Counted from the first letter of the stretch, positions 1-6,727 are shown. The stretch: DNA of 10,748 nucleotides from Cytophagaceae bacterium UBA6715 (GCA_002454335.1 DKIP01000107.1:4249-14996); one strand, 5' to 3'. Notes: generated by a model from the sequence alone, not told the origin. Program-made: numbers and translations.

Positions 1-582
1 TATTCAGAGGATGCGCAGGTGGGACATCGTTTGGATAAGGAAACAACGGGCGCTTTGGTGATCGCGAAAAACCCGGAGGCTTACCGACATATTTCCATGC
101 AATTTGAGCATCGTGAAACGGCGAAACGTTATCATGCCGTGGTGGAAGGTATGCACGACTGGGATGGCATGTTAGTGAATTTACCCATACTCCCCCTCAA
201 AGACGGTAAAGTAATCATCGCACGGTCTAATGGCAAGCACGCAGAAACATGGTTTCGTTCCTTGAAAGTTTACAAGGGATATACCTTGGTAGAATGCATG
301 CCGATTACAGGCCGCATGCACCAAATTCGGATTCATTTGACTTGTCTACATGCGCCCATCGTAGCAGACGAAATGTATGGAGGAAAGGATGTTTATTTAT
401 CGGATTTGAAGCGAAATTTTCATTTGAAAAAGGACACGGAGGAGCGACCATTGATGCGTCGCGTGGCCTTGCATGCCCATAGCTTGAGCTTCAACCTGAT
501 GGATGGTAGCCCGATCACCGTAGAGGCACCCTATCCAAAAGATTTCAATGTCTTGGTCAAACAATTGGAGAAGTATTCGTAA
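1..582 (+). CDS. RluA-family 23S rRNA/tRNA pseudouridine synthase, 3' part
   Basis: The reading frame is open from base 1, so the gene starts before the window; 193 residues are visible and end at TAA 580-582. It converts specific uridines in structured RNA to pseudouridine in the cytoplasm. The catalytic motif HRLDKETTG is present, with the catalytic Asp encoded at 34-36. Further RluA-type signatures are KRYHAVVEG, the late motif GRMHQIRIHL, and ALHAHSLSF near the C-terminus, where the catalytic domain normally packs. Any N-terminal S4 RNA-binding domain would be upstream and cannot be judged. RluA, RluC and RluD-type target specificity cannot be separated from this fragment. The gene ends 12 bases before a tRNA gene, and its stop codon overlaps a promoter-like box for that tRNA. 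Family assignment is firm; the exact substrate is unknown. Confidence 0.93.
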   Translation, partial: YSEDAQVGHRLDKETTGALVIAKNPEAYRHISMQFEHRETAKRYHAVVEGMHDWDGMLVNLPILPLKDGKVIIARSNGKHAETWFRSLKVYKGYTLVECMPITGRMHQIRIHLTCLHAPIVADEMYGGKDVYLSDLKRNFHLKKDTEERPLMRRVALHAHSLSFNLMDGSPITVEAPYPKDFNVLVKQLEKYS

Positions 583-587
583 ATTTG
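580..587 (+). promoter_or_regulatory. Candidate -7 box for the tRNA-Arg gene
   Basis: TAAATTTG matches the Bacteroidota -7 consensus TAnnTTTG exactly and lies 8 bases before the mature tRNA 5' end. Its first three bases are the stop codon of the upstream gene. A TTG lies at 553-555, 24 bases upstream, which is slightly wide for a -33 element, so only the -7 box is well supported. Confidence 0.45.
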
Positions 588-594
588 CAATCCT

Positions 595-666
595 GGCTCC
601 GTAGTTCAATGGATAGAATGTAGGTTTCCGGTACCTAAGATGCAGGTTCGATTCCTGCCGGGGCTA
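595..666 (+). tRNA. tRNA-Arg (anticodon CCG)
   Basis: A complete cloverleaf can be drawn. The acceptor arm is GGCTCCG (595-601) with CGGGGCT (659-665) plus discriminator A666, including two G-U pairs. The D stem is GTTC/GAAT. The anticodon stem TAGGT/ACCTA is perfect around the loop TTCCGGT, with anticodon CCG at 628-630. The variable loop is AGAT, and the T stem GCAGG/CCTGC is perfect around TTCGATT. CCG reads the Arg codon CGG. CCA is not encoded, as is common in Bacteroidota. The 3' part from base 618 onward is repeated about 3.3 kb downstream, which marks this gene as a likely integration site. Confidence 0.95.
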
Positions 667-720
667 CTTAATGATCGGGAAATATAAAAGGACATTTCGA
701 AAGAGATGTCCTTTTTGTAT
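618..720 (+). repeat. Left copy of direct repeat (tRNA 3' part plus terminator), attL-like
   Basis: Bases 618-642 are identical to 3930-3954 (25 nt), and bases 648-720 are identical to 3975-4047 (73 nt). Between them this copy has the normal five T-arm bases 643-647, while the right copy has 20 different bases. The block starts in the anticodon arm and runs through the T arm, the acceptor end and 54 bases past the tRNA, including the terminator. Identity stops abruptly at both ends (A617 versus C3929; T721 versus G4048). Because this copy is joined to the intact 5' half, it would correspond to the reconstituted side of a tRNA-targeted integration. Confidence 0.9.
686..715 (+). terminator. Intrinsic terminator of tRNA-Arg
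   Basis: A 13-bp stem (686-698 with 703-715, one internal T-G pair) closes a GAAA tetraloop at 699-702. The stem ends in AAAA on the left and TTTT on the right, followed by T716, so it could work in both directions. It begins 20 bases after the tRNA 3' end. An identical copy lies at 4013-4042. Confidence 0.88.
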
Positions 721-783
721 TTTAGGGGAAAAGATAATTTTTGTAGCAAGTGTGAATTATAAATCAAAACTGTCTATGACTTT

Positions 784-800
784 GGTACACTTAGTGTATC
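784..800. promoter_or_regulatory. Near-perfect palindrome upstream of the sulfatase operon
   Basis: GGTACACT at 784-791 and AGTGTATC at 793-800 form a dyad around a single central T with one mismatch. It directly follows TGACTTTG (777-784), one base off the TAnnTTTG -7 consensus. It lies about 160 bases before the sulfatase start in an AT-rich leader. The arrangement would suit an operator over a promoter, but nothing else supports this. Confidence 0.3.
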
Positions 801-961
801 AAAATCTCGCCTCTAGTGAAAAACAAAAAGATGTTTCATGTTTCTGTCATTCTGGACGGATTGAAATAAATTAAGTAGTCGACATTAACATCGAATAAAT
901 AATTCCCTTTTCTTGAAATACTTAATACAATTTCATTATTTTAAAACAAAACCTATCTAAA

Positions 962-2611
962 ATGAAAAATATCGTTGTTTGTTTGATTTTCTGCATCAGC
1001 TTCTTACCCGTATGGGCTCAAAAAAGTAAACGCCCAAACATCATCTTCATCATGTCAGACGATCATGCCTATCAAGCTATTTCAGCTTATGATCAACGAT
1101 TAATTTCGACCCCCAACATTGACCGAATTGCAAAAAATGGAATACTTTTCACAAACGCCAGTGTGACTAATTCCATTTGTGCGCCGAGTCGGGCAACAAT
1201 TCTAACAGGCAAACATTCGCACCTGAATGGGAAGGTGGATAATCATTTTCCTTTTGATACGACCAACATCACATTTCCGCAGATATTACATACGAACGGA
1301 TATCAAACGGCCATGTTTGGAAAATTGCATTTTGGCAATAATCCAAAGGGCTTTGATCAATTTAAAATCTTGCCAGACCAGGGCAATTATTACAACCCGG
1401 ATTTCATAACAAAAAATGAGGGAAAGATTAAGGTTAATGGCTACGTAACGGATATCATTACCGACATGACCTTGGATTGGTTAAAGCATGAGCGGTCTAT
1501 CGACAAACCTTTTATGCTCATGTATCTGCATAAGGCACCGCATCGTTCGTGGCTGATGGCCGAGCGGCATTTGGAGGAAATGACACAGAAAAAATACCCT
1601 GAACCAAAGACTCTTTTCGACGATTATTCCGGTCGGTCGGCTCCTGCCAAAGAAGCGGAAATGAATATCTTAACAAGTATGAGTTGGGCCGGAGACAACA
1701 AAATATACCCTGCAACCATGGATTCTTTAAAGATTCAAGAAATTGGTTTTGATAAGCTTCGGTTTGCTGCTGAAATGGGCCGTTTAAACCCCATCCAAAA
1801 AGCGAATTTTGAGCGGGTTTACGATCGCATCAACGCGGAGTTTAAGCAGGCTTATCCGAGCATGACGGAACAAGATAAAATGCGATGGAAGTTTCAGCGC
1901 TACATGCAAGATTATTTAGGAACGATTCGTGCCGTGGATGAAAATGTGGGGCGCTTATTGGACTATTTGGAAGCAAACAAATTGATGGAAAACACCATGA
2001 TCGTATACACCTCCGATCAGGGTTTTTATCTGGGTGAGCATGGTTGGTTTGACAAACGATTTATTTACGATGAGTCGTTCAAAACGCCGTTAATGGTTTC
2101 TTGGCCGAAACAGATTAAGCCTGGGCAAAAATCAGATGCCTTGGTTCAAAATCTCGATTTTGCACAAACCTTTCTGGATGCTGCAGGCATTCCGGCACCT
2201 AAGGACATGCAAGGCCAAAGTTTGATTCCGTTGATGAGGGGCAATGCTTGGTCACGCGATGCGGTCTATTACCACTATTATGAATATCCGGCAGAACACA
2301 TGGTGAACCGCCATTATGCCATTGTGACGAAGAAATATAAATTGATTCATTACTATTTTTCTGCAGATACTTGGGAGCTAATCGACCGCGAAAAAGATCC
2401 CTTGGAATTGAAAAATGTTTATAATGATCCAGCTTATACATTTGTACGTAAAACATTGCATCGACAATTGGAGGCTTTGCGATTGAAATACAAAGACAAT
2501 AGTACGATTAGCAATGGCTATATCGATCGGTTTTTGAATGATGCTGCTGATGGAAAAGTGTTTGGAGTACCCAAAGCGAAGGCAGTGGAGTTGAAGGCTA
2601 AAAGAAAATAG
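962..2611 (+). CDS. Exported Cys-type sulfatase, S1_11-like (probable GlcNAc-6-O-sulfatase type)
   Basis: This 549-residue type I sulfatase hydrolyses sulfate esters, probably on a glycan in the periplasm. Residues 1-19 form a signal peptide (hydrophobic 4-18, cleavage likely after VWA) without a lipobox. The sulfatase signature CAPSR at 73-77 has Cys73, which must be oxidised to formylglycine. Other active-site residues are visible: Asp33 and Asp34 (metal), Arg77, Lys121 and His123 in GKLHFG, His190, Asp352 and Gln353 (metal) and Lys365. From memory, the stretches SDQGFYLGEHGWFDKRF and YYHYYEYPAEH resemble Bacteroides S1_11 enzymes acting on GlcNAc-6-sulfate, but those are Ser-type whereas this is Cys-type. 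No Shine-Dalgarno sequence precedes ATG 962; the A-rich leader is usual for the phylum. It is followed one base later by its putative activator. The substrate is inferred; the family is firm. Confidence 0.93.
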   Translation: MKNIVVCLIFCISFLPVWAQKSKRPNIIFIMSDDHAYQAISAYDQRLISTPNIDRIAKNGILFTNASVTNSICAPSRATILTGKHSHLNGKVDNHFPFDTTNITFPQILHTNGYQTAMFGKLHFGNNPKGFDQFKILPDQGNYYNPDFITKNEGKIKVNGYVTDIITDMTLDWLKHERSIDKPFMLMYLHKAPHRSWLMAERHLEEMTQKKYPEPKTLFDDYSGRSAPAKEAEMNILTSMSWAGDNKIYPATMDSLKIQEIGFDKLRFAAEMGRLNPIQKANFERVYDRINAEFKQAYPSMTEQDKMRWKFQRYMQDYLGTIRAVDENVGRLLDYLEANKLMENTMIVYTSDQGFYLGEHGWFDKRFIYDESFKTPLMVSWPKQIKPGQKSDALVQNLDFAQTFLDAAGIPAPKDMQGQSLIPLMRGNAWSRDAVYYHYYEYPAEHMVNRHYAIVTKKYKLIHYYFSADTWELIDREKDPLELKNVYNDPAYTFVRKTLHRQLEALRLKYKDNSTISNGYIDRFLNDAADGKVFGVPKAKAVELKAKRK

Positions 2612-2612
2612 C

Positions 2613-3695
2613 ATGTCAGCCAAACTTACCATACTTTTAGAAGGGTGGATACTTTCATTTGCACTTAGTTTATCTGGTTTGGGTCAGACAAAAATCCCTG
2701 TATGCCATGCCCCCATACCCACCAAACTTAAGCTCATTCAAACAACTAGGCCGAGACCTACCAAGAAATCGCACGTTGGTATGAAACGTATTCCTGCAGG
2801 TGTTTTTTTTATGGGATCACATGATTCGCAAGGTCGTTCCGATGAATACCCTATTCATCAAGTACGCATAAAGGCTTTTTGGATGGATGAAACAGAAGTG
2901 ACCAATGCAGCGTTTGCAGCGTTTGTTAAAGCAACAGGTTACATTACAACTGCCGAGAAAGCCATCGATTGGACAACACTAGTTCAGCAAGTTCCCAAAG
3001 GAACGCCTAAACCTGCTGATTCGCTTTTAGCACCAAGTTCTTTAGTATTCGATCCTAGGGATAGCCCGGTGGATTTATCAGATTATTCTCAATGGTGGAC
3101 ATTCAAACAAGGGGCTGACTGGCGGCACCCAGAAGGTCCTGGATCTACCATTAATGGCCGAGAAAAACACCCTGTTGTTCATGTTTCTTGGGAAGATGCC
3201 ACGGCCTATGCCCATTGGGCCGGCAAAAGATTACCTACAGAAGCTGAGTGGGAATGGGCAAGCCGTGGAGGATTATTAAATAAGATTTACCCATGGGGGG
3301 ACGAATCGGTGAATATTCTTCCCTATAAAACGAATAGTTTCCAAGGAAAATTTCCTGATGAAGATCAGGCATTAGACGGGTATAAAACAACCACAGCACC
3401 CGTAAAATCTTTTCCAGCAAACGGTTATGGATTATTTGACACTGCAGGAAATGTATGGGAATGGTGCGCAGATTGGTATCGGGCTGACTATTACAAAAAA
3501 AGCCCAATATCAAATCCCCTAGGCCCCTCATCAAGCTATGACCCTGATGAGCCAGGTATTGCCAAACGTGTTATGCGTGGTGGGTCATTTTTATGTAATG
3601 ATGGATATTGTTCTAGTTACCGTAATTCCGCTCGCATGAAGTCCAGCCCAGACACCGGTTTGCAACATACAGGCTTTCGATGTGTGATGAATTAA
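2613..3695 (+). CDS. Exported formylglycine-generating enzyme (sulfatase-activating, SUMF1/FGE type)
   Basis: This 360-residue protein oxidises the active-site Cys of type I sulfatases to formylglycine using O2 and copper. The FGE-sulfatase domain runs from about residue 57 to 360. Visible family landmarks include IPAGVFFMGS (60-69), the stretch GADWRHPEGPGSTI (167-180), HVSWEDATAYAHWAGKRLPT (190-209) and NVWEW (280-284). The decisive region is RGGSFLCNDGYC (322-333): Cys328 and Cys333 have the C-x4-C spacing of the copper-binding Cys336/Cys341 of human FGE. This separates it from the many SUMF1-domain proteins without maturase activity. Residues 5-24 are hydrophobic with an early Lys, suggesting export, although Glu10 makes the signal peptide atypical. 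ATG 2613 lies one base after the sulfatase stop codon, so translational coupling is likely. Oxygen dependence implies aerobic use. Confidence 0.92.
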   Translation: MSAKLTILLEGWILSFALSLSGLGQTKIPVCHAPIPTKLKLIQTTRPRPTKKSHVGMKRIPAGVFFMGSHDSQGRSDEYPIHQVRIKAFWMDETEVTNAAFAAFVKATGYITTAEKAIDWTTLVQQVPKGTPKPADSLLAPSSLVFDPRDSPVDLSDYSQWWTFKQGADWRHPEGPGSTINGREKHPVVHVSWEDATAYAHWAGKRLPTEAEWEWASRGGLLNKIYPWGDESVNILPYKTNSFQGKFPDEDQALDGYKTTTAPVKSFPANGYGLFDTAGNVWEWCADWYRADYYKKSPISNPLGPSSSYDPDEPGIAKRVMRGGSFLCNDGYCSSYRNSARMKSSPDTGLQHTGFRCVMN

Positions 3696-3761
3696 CCATG
3701 GATGTTCCCCATTTTTAAAATAAGTAAAACTGCAGGCATCGAGGTATAAATTCTTTACTTA

Positions 3762-3773
3762 CCATTCGAATGG
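3762..3773. repeat. Perfect 12-bp palindrome in the spacer after FGE
   Basis: CCATTCGAATGG is a perfect palindrome. The 234-bp spacer 3696-3929 also holds an 8-bp inverted repeat (CCATTTTG 3865-3872 with CAAAATGG 3889-3896, 16-nt loop). I see no convincing gene, recombinase remnant or terminator in this spacer. Either repeat may be chance. Confidence 0.25.
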
Positions 3774-3929
3774 ACTCATATGTTAATAATCTTATCCTAA
3801 GGCGAACGAAGATTAATCAATCAAAACATGTCCAGCACTTGTGCAGCAAACCATCCAAAAACTACCATTTTGCTACACCCAAAGACCCCAAAATGGCCTT
3901 AAAATTAAATAAAGACCCGTTTTATGATC

Positions 3930-3993
3930 ATGTAGGTTTCCGGTACCTAAGATGAGGCCGGGGTCGCGTCCGACTCGATTCCTGCCGGGGCTA
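3930..3993 (+). pseudogene. Displaced 3' fragment of tRNA-Arg with an altered T arm
   Basis: The fragment keeps the anticodon stem-loop, including CCG, then has 20 bases (3955-3974) where the intact gene has five (643-647), then resumes exactly at the T loop and runs to the acceptor 3' end. The acceptor 5' strand and D arm are missing, so no tRNA can form. The 20-nt segment destroys the T stem and can itself fold as GGGTCG/CGACTC around CGTC. This is the expected leftover of integration into a tRNA gene, but the T-arm alteration is not explained by simple site-specific recombination. Confidence 0.85.
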
Positions 3994-4012
3994 CTTAATG
4001 ATCGGGAAATAT

Positions 4013-4042
4013 AAAAGGACATTTCGAAAGAGATGTCCTTTT
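4013..4042 (+). terminator. Duplicated tRNA terminator, now downstream of the sulfatase-FGE operon
   Basis: It is identical to 686-715: a 13-bp stem, a GAAA tetraloop and a T-rich 3' side. It is the first strong plus-strand terminator after the FGE gene, 318 bases past the FGE stop codon, so the operon transcript probably ends here. Its A/T-symmetric ends could also stop minus-strand transcription. Confidence 0.75.
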
Positions 4043-4051
4043 TGTATGTAA

Positions 4052-4090
4052 CAAAAAATAAAGCCCCCCACTATTCCTAGCAGAGGGCTT
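4052..4090 (-). terminator. Intrinsic terminator of the kinase/regulator operon
   Basis: Read on the minus strand, AAGCCC (4090-4085) pairs with GGGCTT (4066-4061) and is followed by TATTTTTTG (4060-4052). It lies about 105 bases past the response-regulator stop codon. The loop is long at 18 nt. Confidence 0.6.
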
Positions 4091-4188
4091 CGCATAAATT
4101 TAAGGTATTAGGGTTAGGTAATCGCGTGACGTGTATTAGAACTAGAATTATTTACACTACAAAGGAACATCGTTCCCGCGGTTCCCAC

Positions 4189-4208
4189 AATGAGACCTAG
4201 GCCTCATT
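4189..4208 (+). terminator. Possible weak plus-strand hairpin over the regulator stop codon
   Basis: AATGAG (4189-4194) pairs with CTCATT (4203-4208) and is followed by further T residues on the plus strand. It would stop transcripts entering antisense to the response regulator. The stem is short and overlaps coding sequence, so it may be chance. Confidence 0.25.
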
Positions 4209-4802
4209 TTTATACCCAAAATGACTAAGCGCAAAAGTAAGTAAGCTGTTGTTTTCCGTTGACAAATTCAACTTCTTGCTAATATGATACCGGTGGTTTT
4301 TAACCGTTTTTTCGGAAATGAAAAGTAAATCCGCGATTTCTTTGGTTTTCTTATTTTGCGCAATCAGTTCTAGAATTTTCAATTCGGCTTGCGTCAGATC
4401 CCCTAACTTTTGGCTTTGTTGTGCCACTGTAACTATTTGATCAAAGGCTAGCTCAACCGAAACACGAATTTGATGTTCACTCCAAGGCTTTAAAATATAA
4501 TTAACCGGATGTGTCTTCCCTGCCATTTCAACAATCTTTCTGTCACTAAAAGCGGTCAAATATATAATGGCTAATTGAGGTTTCAATTGTAAGGCTTGCT
4601 TAACAAAATCAATTCCACTCGGACCTTCGCCTATATTTATATCGCAAATGGCTAAGTGTGGATTAAACGAGTCAAGGGCCAATAAAGCCGCATTAAAGTC
4701 ATGAAACACCTGACAAACATAGCCTAGATTTTCCAGAATCTCCTTGATATCCAATGCCACTATAATCTCATCTTCCAAGATGATTACTCGCTTTTCTTCC
4801 AT
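4197..4802 (-). CDS. NarL/FixJ-type response regulator
   Basis: This 201-residue cytoplasmic DNA-binding regulator has an N-terminal receiver domain (about 4-120): acidic residues Glu10/Asp11/Glu12, phosphoacceptor Asp54 in CDINIGE, switch Thr83 and conserved Lys105 in LKPW. A LuxR-type helix-turn-helix follows (about 134-198), with LTQAELKILELIAQNKKTKE and the recognition-helix region ISEKTVKNHRYHISKKL. Its start codon is two bases after the stop codon of the sensor kinase, so the two are co-transcribed and probably form a phosphorelay pair. Its targets are not known; the nearest candidates are the hairpin-bearing spacers around the amylase gene. Confidence 0.93.
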   Translation of the reverse strand: MEEKRVIILEDEIIVALDIKEILENLGYVCQVFHDFNAALLALDSFNPHLAICDINIGEGPSGIDFVKQALQLKPQLAIIYLTAFSDRKIVEMAGKTHPVNYILKPWSEHQIRVSVELAFDQIVTVAQQSQKLGDLTQAELKILELIAQNKKTKEIADLLFISEKTVKNHRYHISKKLNLSTENNSLLTFALSHFGYKNEA

Positions 4803-4804
4803 CG

Positions 4805-6727
4805 TTAAATCATAAAATGTAATAAATGCTTGATGCCTTGGCTTTGATGCAGGGTATAGGTCGCTCCCATTTGCTCACTCAATATGCGAATGAGCCGCAT
4901 CCCTAAATTTGAATTTTGATTAATCTCCTCGACTAAACCAGGTCCATTATCCTCAATAGTTACCATGACCTGAAGGCCTTTCTGTTGAATATCAATCCGT
5001 AATTGACCGGTAGATTCACCTACAAATGCATATTTAAACGCATTGGAAACAATTTCATTAATAATCAATCCTAAGGTACCAATCCGTTCAAACCGCAACT
5101 TAATCGAATCCTCGATGTGGAAGTCGATCTGTACAGGATGCATTTCATCTTGCGCATACATTTGCTGTAAATGCTCGACCAACGTGCGCACGTAACTATC
5201 TAATTGGACAAATTCCATTTCGTCCGATTGAAACAAATTATTATGCACCAACGCAATCGTTTGGATACGATTTTGGAGCGCTAATATCAAATCAACGGAT
5301 TCCTCATTTTTAGTTCGCCTTTTCTGAAGATTCAACAAACTATAGATCACTTGTAAATTATTCTTCACTCGATGATGCAATTCCTTAAGGAGGACTGCGT
5401 TTCGTTCATGCTCCAAATCCAATTGAATTCGATTTTGCGTCAGCAGACCTTTTTGGCGAAAATTAACATAGAGTAGTATTGAGCCAAATAAAATGGTTCC
5501 GAGAATTATACTTAACAACTTAATTTTAAAATCTTGTAATTTTGCAGACTCCGAATATACTTCTACCTGATGCAAATTTTTGAGCGACTCCTCCCGATGT
5601 TTAACTAGCTCCAATTGACCCAAAAGCAAAATAGACTTATTCCGATTAATGTGTGCATTCACCGTATCCTGGTAGGCATGTAGCGCTTTGTTATAGAAAT
5701 AAGCAGAATCAAATTGTTTTTTGGCCGAATAATAATCTGCATAAGCACCCAGCATCATTACTTTTACCGGCATGAGGACTTTTTGAGCCATCAAGACGCG
5801 GGCATGATCCATGTAATACTTAGCTAATTGCAGTTGCTTATTGTGCAGGTAAGCTCGCGCCAGTAAAATCTCTTTGGCAATTTGATTATCGGGATTATCA
5901 ATACTAGCTTGGATGTCAAACTTCAACATAGGAATCGCCATGCGATAGTCTCCCATATCCATATTACATTTAGCGATTTGCCCCTTAAACAATCCCTCCC
6001 AATAGTGCAATTCTCGGGGCAAATAAACGGCTTTCGCTGCTTGACGAACTTCATCAACTTCCTGGTAACCTTGCGCATATACTTCCCGCGCTTTCTTAAA
6101 ATTTTTCAAGTCGGCATACAACCTACCCAAACGTTCCAAATAAACTAATCGGCTGTAATCTCCACGAGGTGGTATTGGCTGAAACTGCTTAAAATCACGT
6201 AAGGCGTCCTCAAAGAGCCCACATTCTCGATAGATTTCCCAAAAGGTCTTGATATAACCCAATTTAATCCGTAAACGCCTAATTGGGATGGCTTTTTCTA
6301 TTTCGTTTTTGCCTCGGTACTCTTCCTCTAACTTGATGAGGATGTGACGCCAATAATACGTAGGTACTTGCTTTTGATGTTTAAATAAAAACTCAAAAAA
6401 TGGCAAGCCATGTGAAAATTTGGCCTGATTATGATAGACCATCGACAACGGAATGGCGGCTTTGACCATCAAATCCAAGTTCTGTTTTTTAACAGCTTGA
6501 GACCATTGCGATTCAAGAATTCGCTCTAAATCAGTAACATTACCATACGAGAAAAAACTACCATCTACACGAAATATTCGATCCCAAGTTTTCCACATGA
6601 AATGAGGATTTTGGTAGCGTAGATCACGTTTAAATTTATCTGGATTGAAGGAGTCGTCAGACCATCCTCGAATCGAAACGAGCAGCAACAAATAGAGTAA
6701 AACCTTAGTAAGGCTACTTAATTTCAT
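4805..6727 (-). CDS. Membrane sensor histidine kinase, periplasmic TPR-like sensor with HisKA_2 core
   Basis: This 640-residue kinase senses a signal outside the cytoplasm and passes phosphate to the downstream regulator. An N-terminal signal sequence or anchor (residues 7-19) is followed by a roughly 370-residue helical region with TPR-like repeats (for example 199-226 and 325-355). A transmembrane segment lies at about 402-421. The dimerisation/phosphoacceptor region ELHHRVKNNLQ (449-459) is HisKA_2 type, with His452 the likely acceptor. The ATPase domain shows an N box around Asn557-Asn562 (NEIVSNAFKY) and a G1 box DNGPG (593-597). The closest upstream gene on this strand is the amylase, 82 bases away. 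The ligand cannot be read from the sequence. Confidence 0.92.
   Translation of the reverse strand: MKLSSLTKVLLYLLLLVSIRGWSDDSFNPDKFKRDLRYQNPHFMWKTWDRIFRVDGSFFSYGNVTDLERILESQWSQAVKKQNLDLMVKAAIPLSMVYHNQAKFSHGLPFFEFLFKHQKQVPTYYWRHILIKLEEEYRGKNEIEKAIPIRRLRIKLGYIKTFWEIYRECGLFEDALRDFKQFQPIPPRGDYSRLVYLERLGRLYADLKNFKKAREVYAQGYQEVDEVRQAAKAVYLPRELHYWEGLFKGQIAKCNMDMGDYRMAIPMLKFDIQASIDNPDNQIAKEILLARAYLHNKQLQLAKYYMDHARVLMAQKVLMPVKVMMLGAYADYYSAKKQFDSAYFYNKALHAYQDTVNAHINRNKSILLLGQLELVKHREESLKNLHQVEVYSESAKLQDFKIKLLSIILGTILFGSILLYVNFRQKGLLTQNRIQLDLEHERNAVLLKELHHRVKNNLQVIYSLLNLQKRRTKNEESVDLILALQNRIQTIALVHNNLFQSDEMEFVQLDSYVRTLVEHLQQMYAQDEMHPVQIDFHIEDSIKLRFERIGTLGLIINEIVSNAFKYAFVGESTGQLRIDIQQKGLQVMVTIEDNGPGLVEEINQNSNLGMRLIRILSEQMGATYTLHQSQGIKHLLHFMI

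Larger units (their letters stand above)
618..4047. mobile_element. Putative tRNA-Arg-integrated cassette carrying sulfatase and FGE
   Basis: Two near-identical blocks of tRNA 3' sequence in direct orientation flank a two-gene operon. Only the left block belongs to a complete tRNA; the right block lacks the acceptor 5' strand and D arm, as expected for a displaced attR. The repeat period is 3312 bases for the left sub-block and 3327 for the right, so the unit is about 3.3 kb. I see no integrase, transposase, relaxase or inverted terminal repeats inside it. If it is mobile, the recombinase acts in trans or was lost. A segmental duplication or recombination between tRNA-Arg paralogues could give the same picture. 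The repeat is certain; mobility is inferred. Confidence 0.55.
3930..4047 (+). repeat. Right copy of direct repeat, attR-like
   Basis: This is the partner of 618-720: 3930-3954 and 3975-4047 are identical to the left copy and are separated by the 20-nt replacement 3955-3974. The copy is 15 bases longer than the left one. It carries a full duplicate of the tRNA terminator. Confidence 0.9.

Noticed and set aside
671..874. 67-codon open frame between the tRNA and the sulfatase
   Set aside because: It starts inside the repeat and runs through the tRNA terminator and AT-rich leader. It has no recognisable motif, and its composition is unlike that of the neighbouring genes.
667..3929. Hidden integrase, transposase or terminal inverted repeats inside the cassette
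   Set aside because: No frame outside the two genes shows recombinase motifs, and the sequences just inside the two repeats are not inverted copies of each other.
3770..3955. 61-codon open frame ending in the tRNA fragment, with a GFRYLR ending that recalls the FGE-family C-terminus GFRC
   Set aside because: The GFRYLR residues are simply the translated anticodon arm of the tRNA copy. The rest shows no FGE similarity, so the resemblance is coincidental.
3930..3993. Second functional tRNA-Arg
   Set aside because: The acceptor 5' strand and D arm are missing and the T stem is disrupted, so no cloverleaf is possible.
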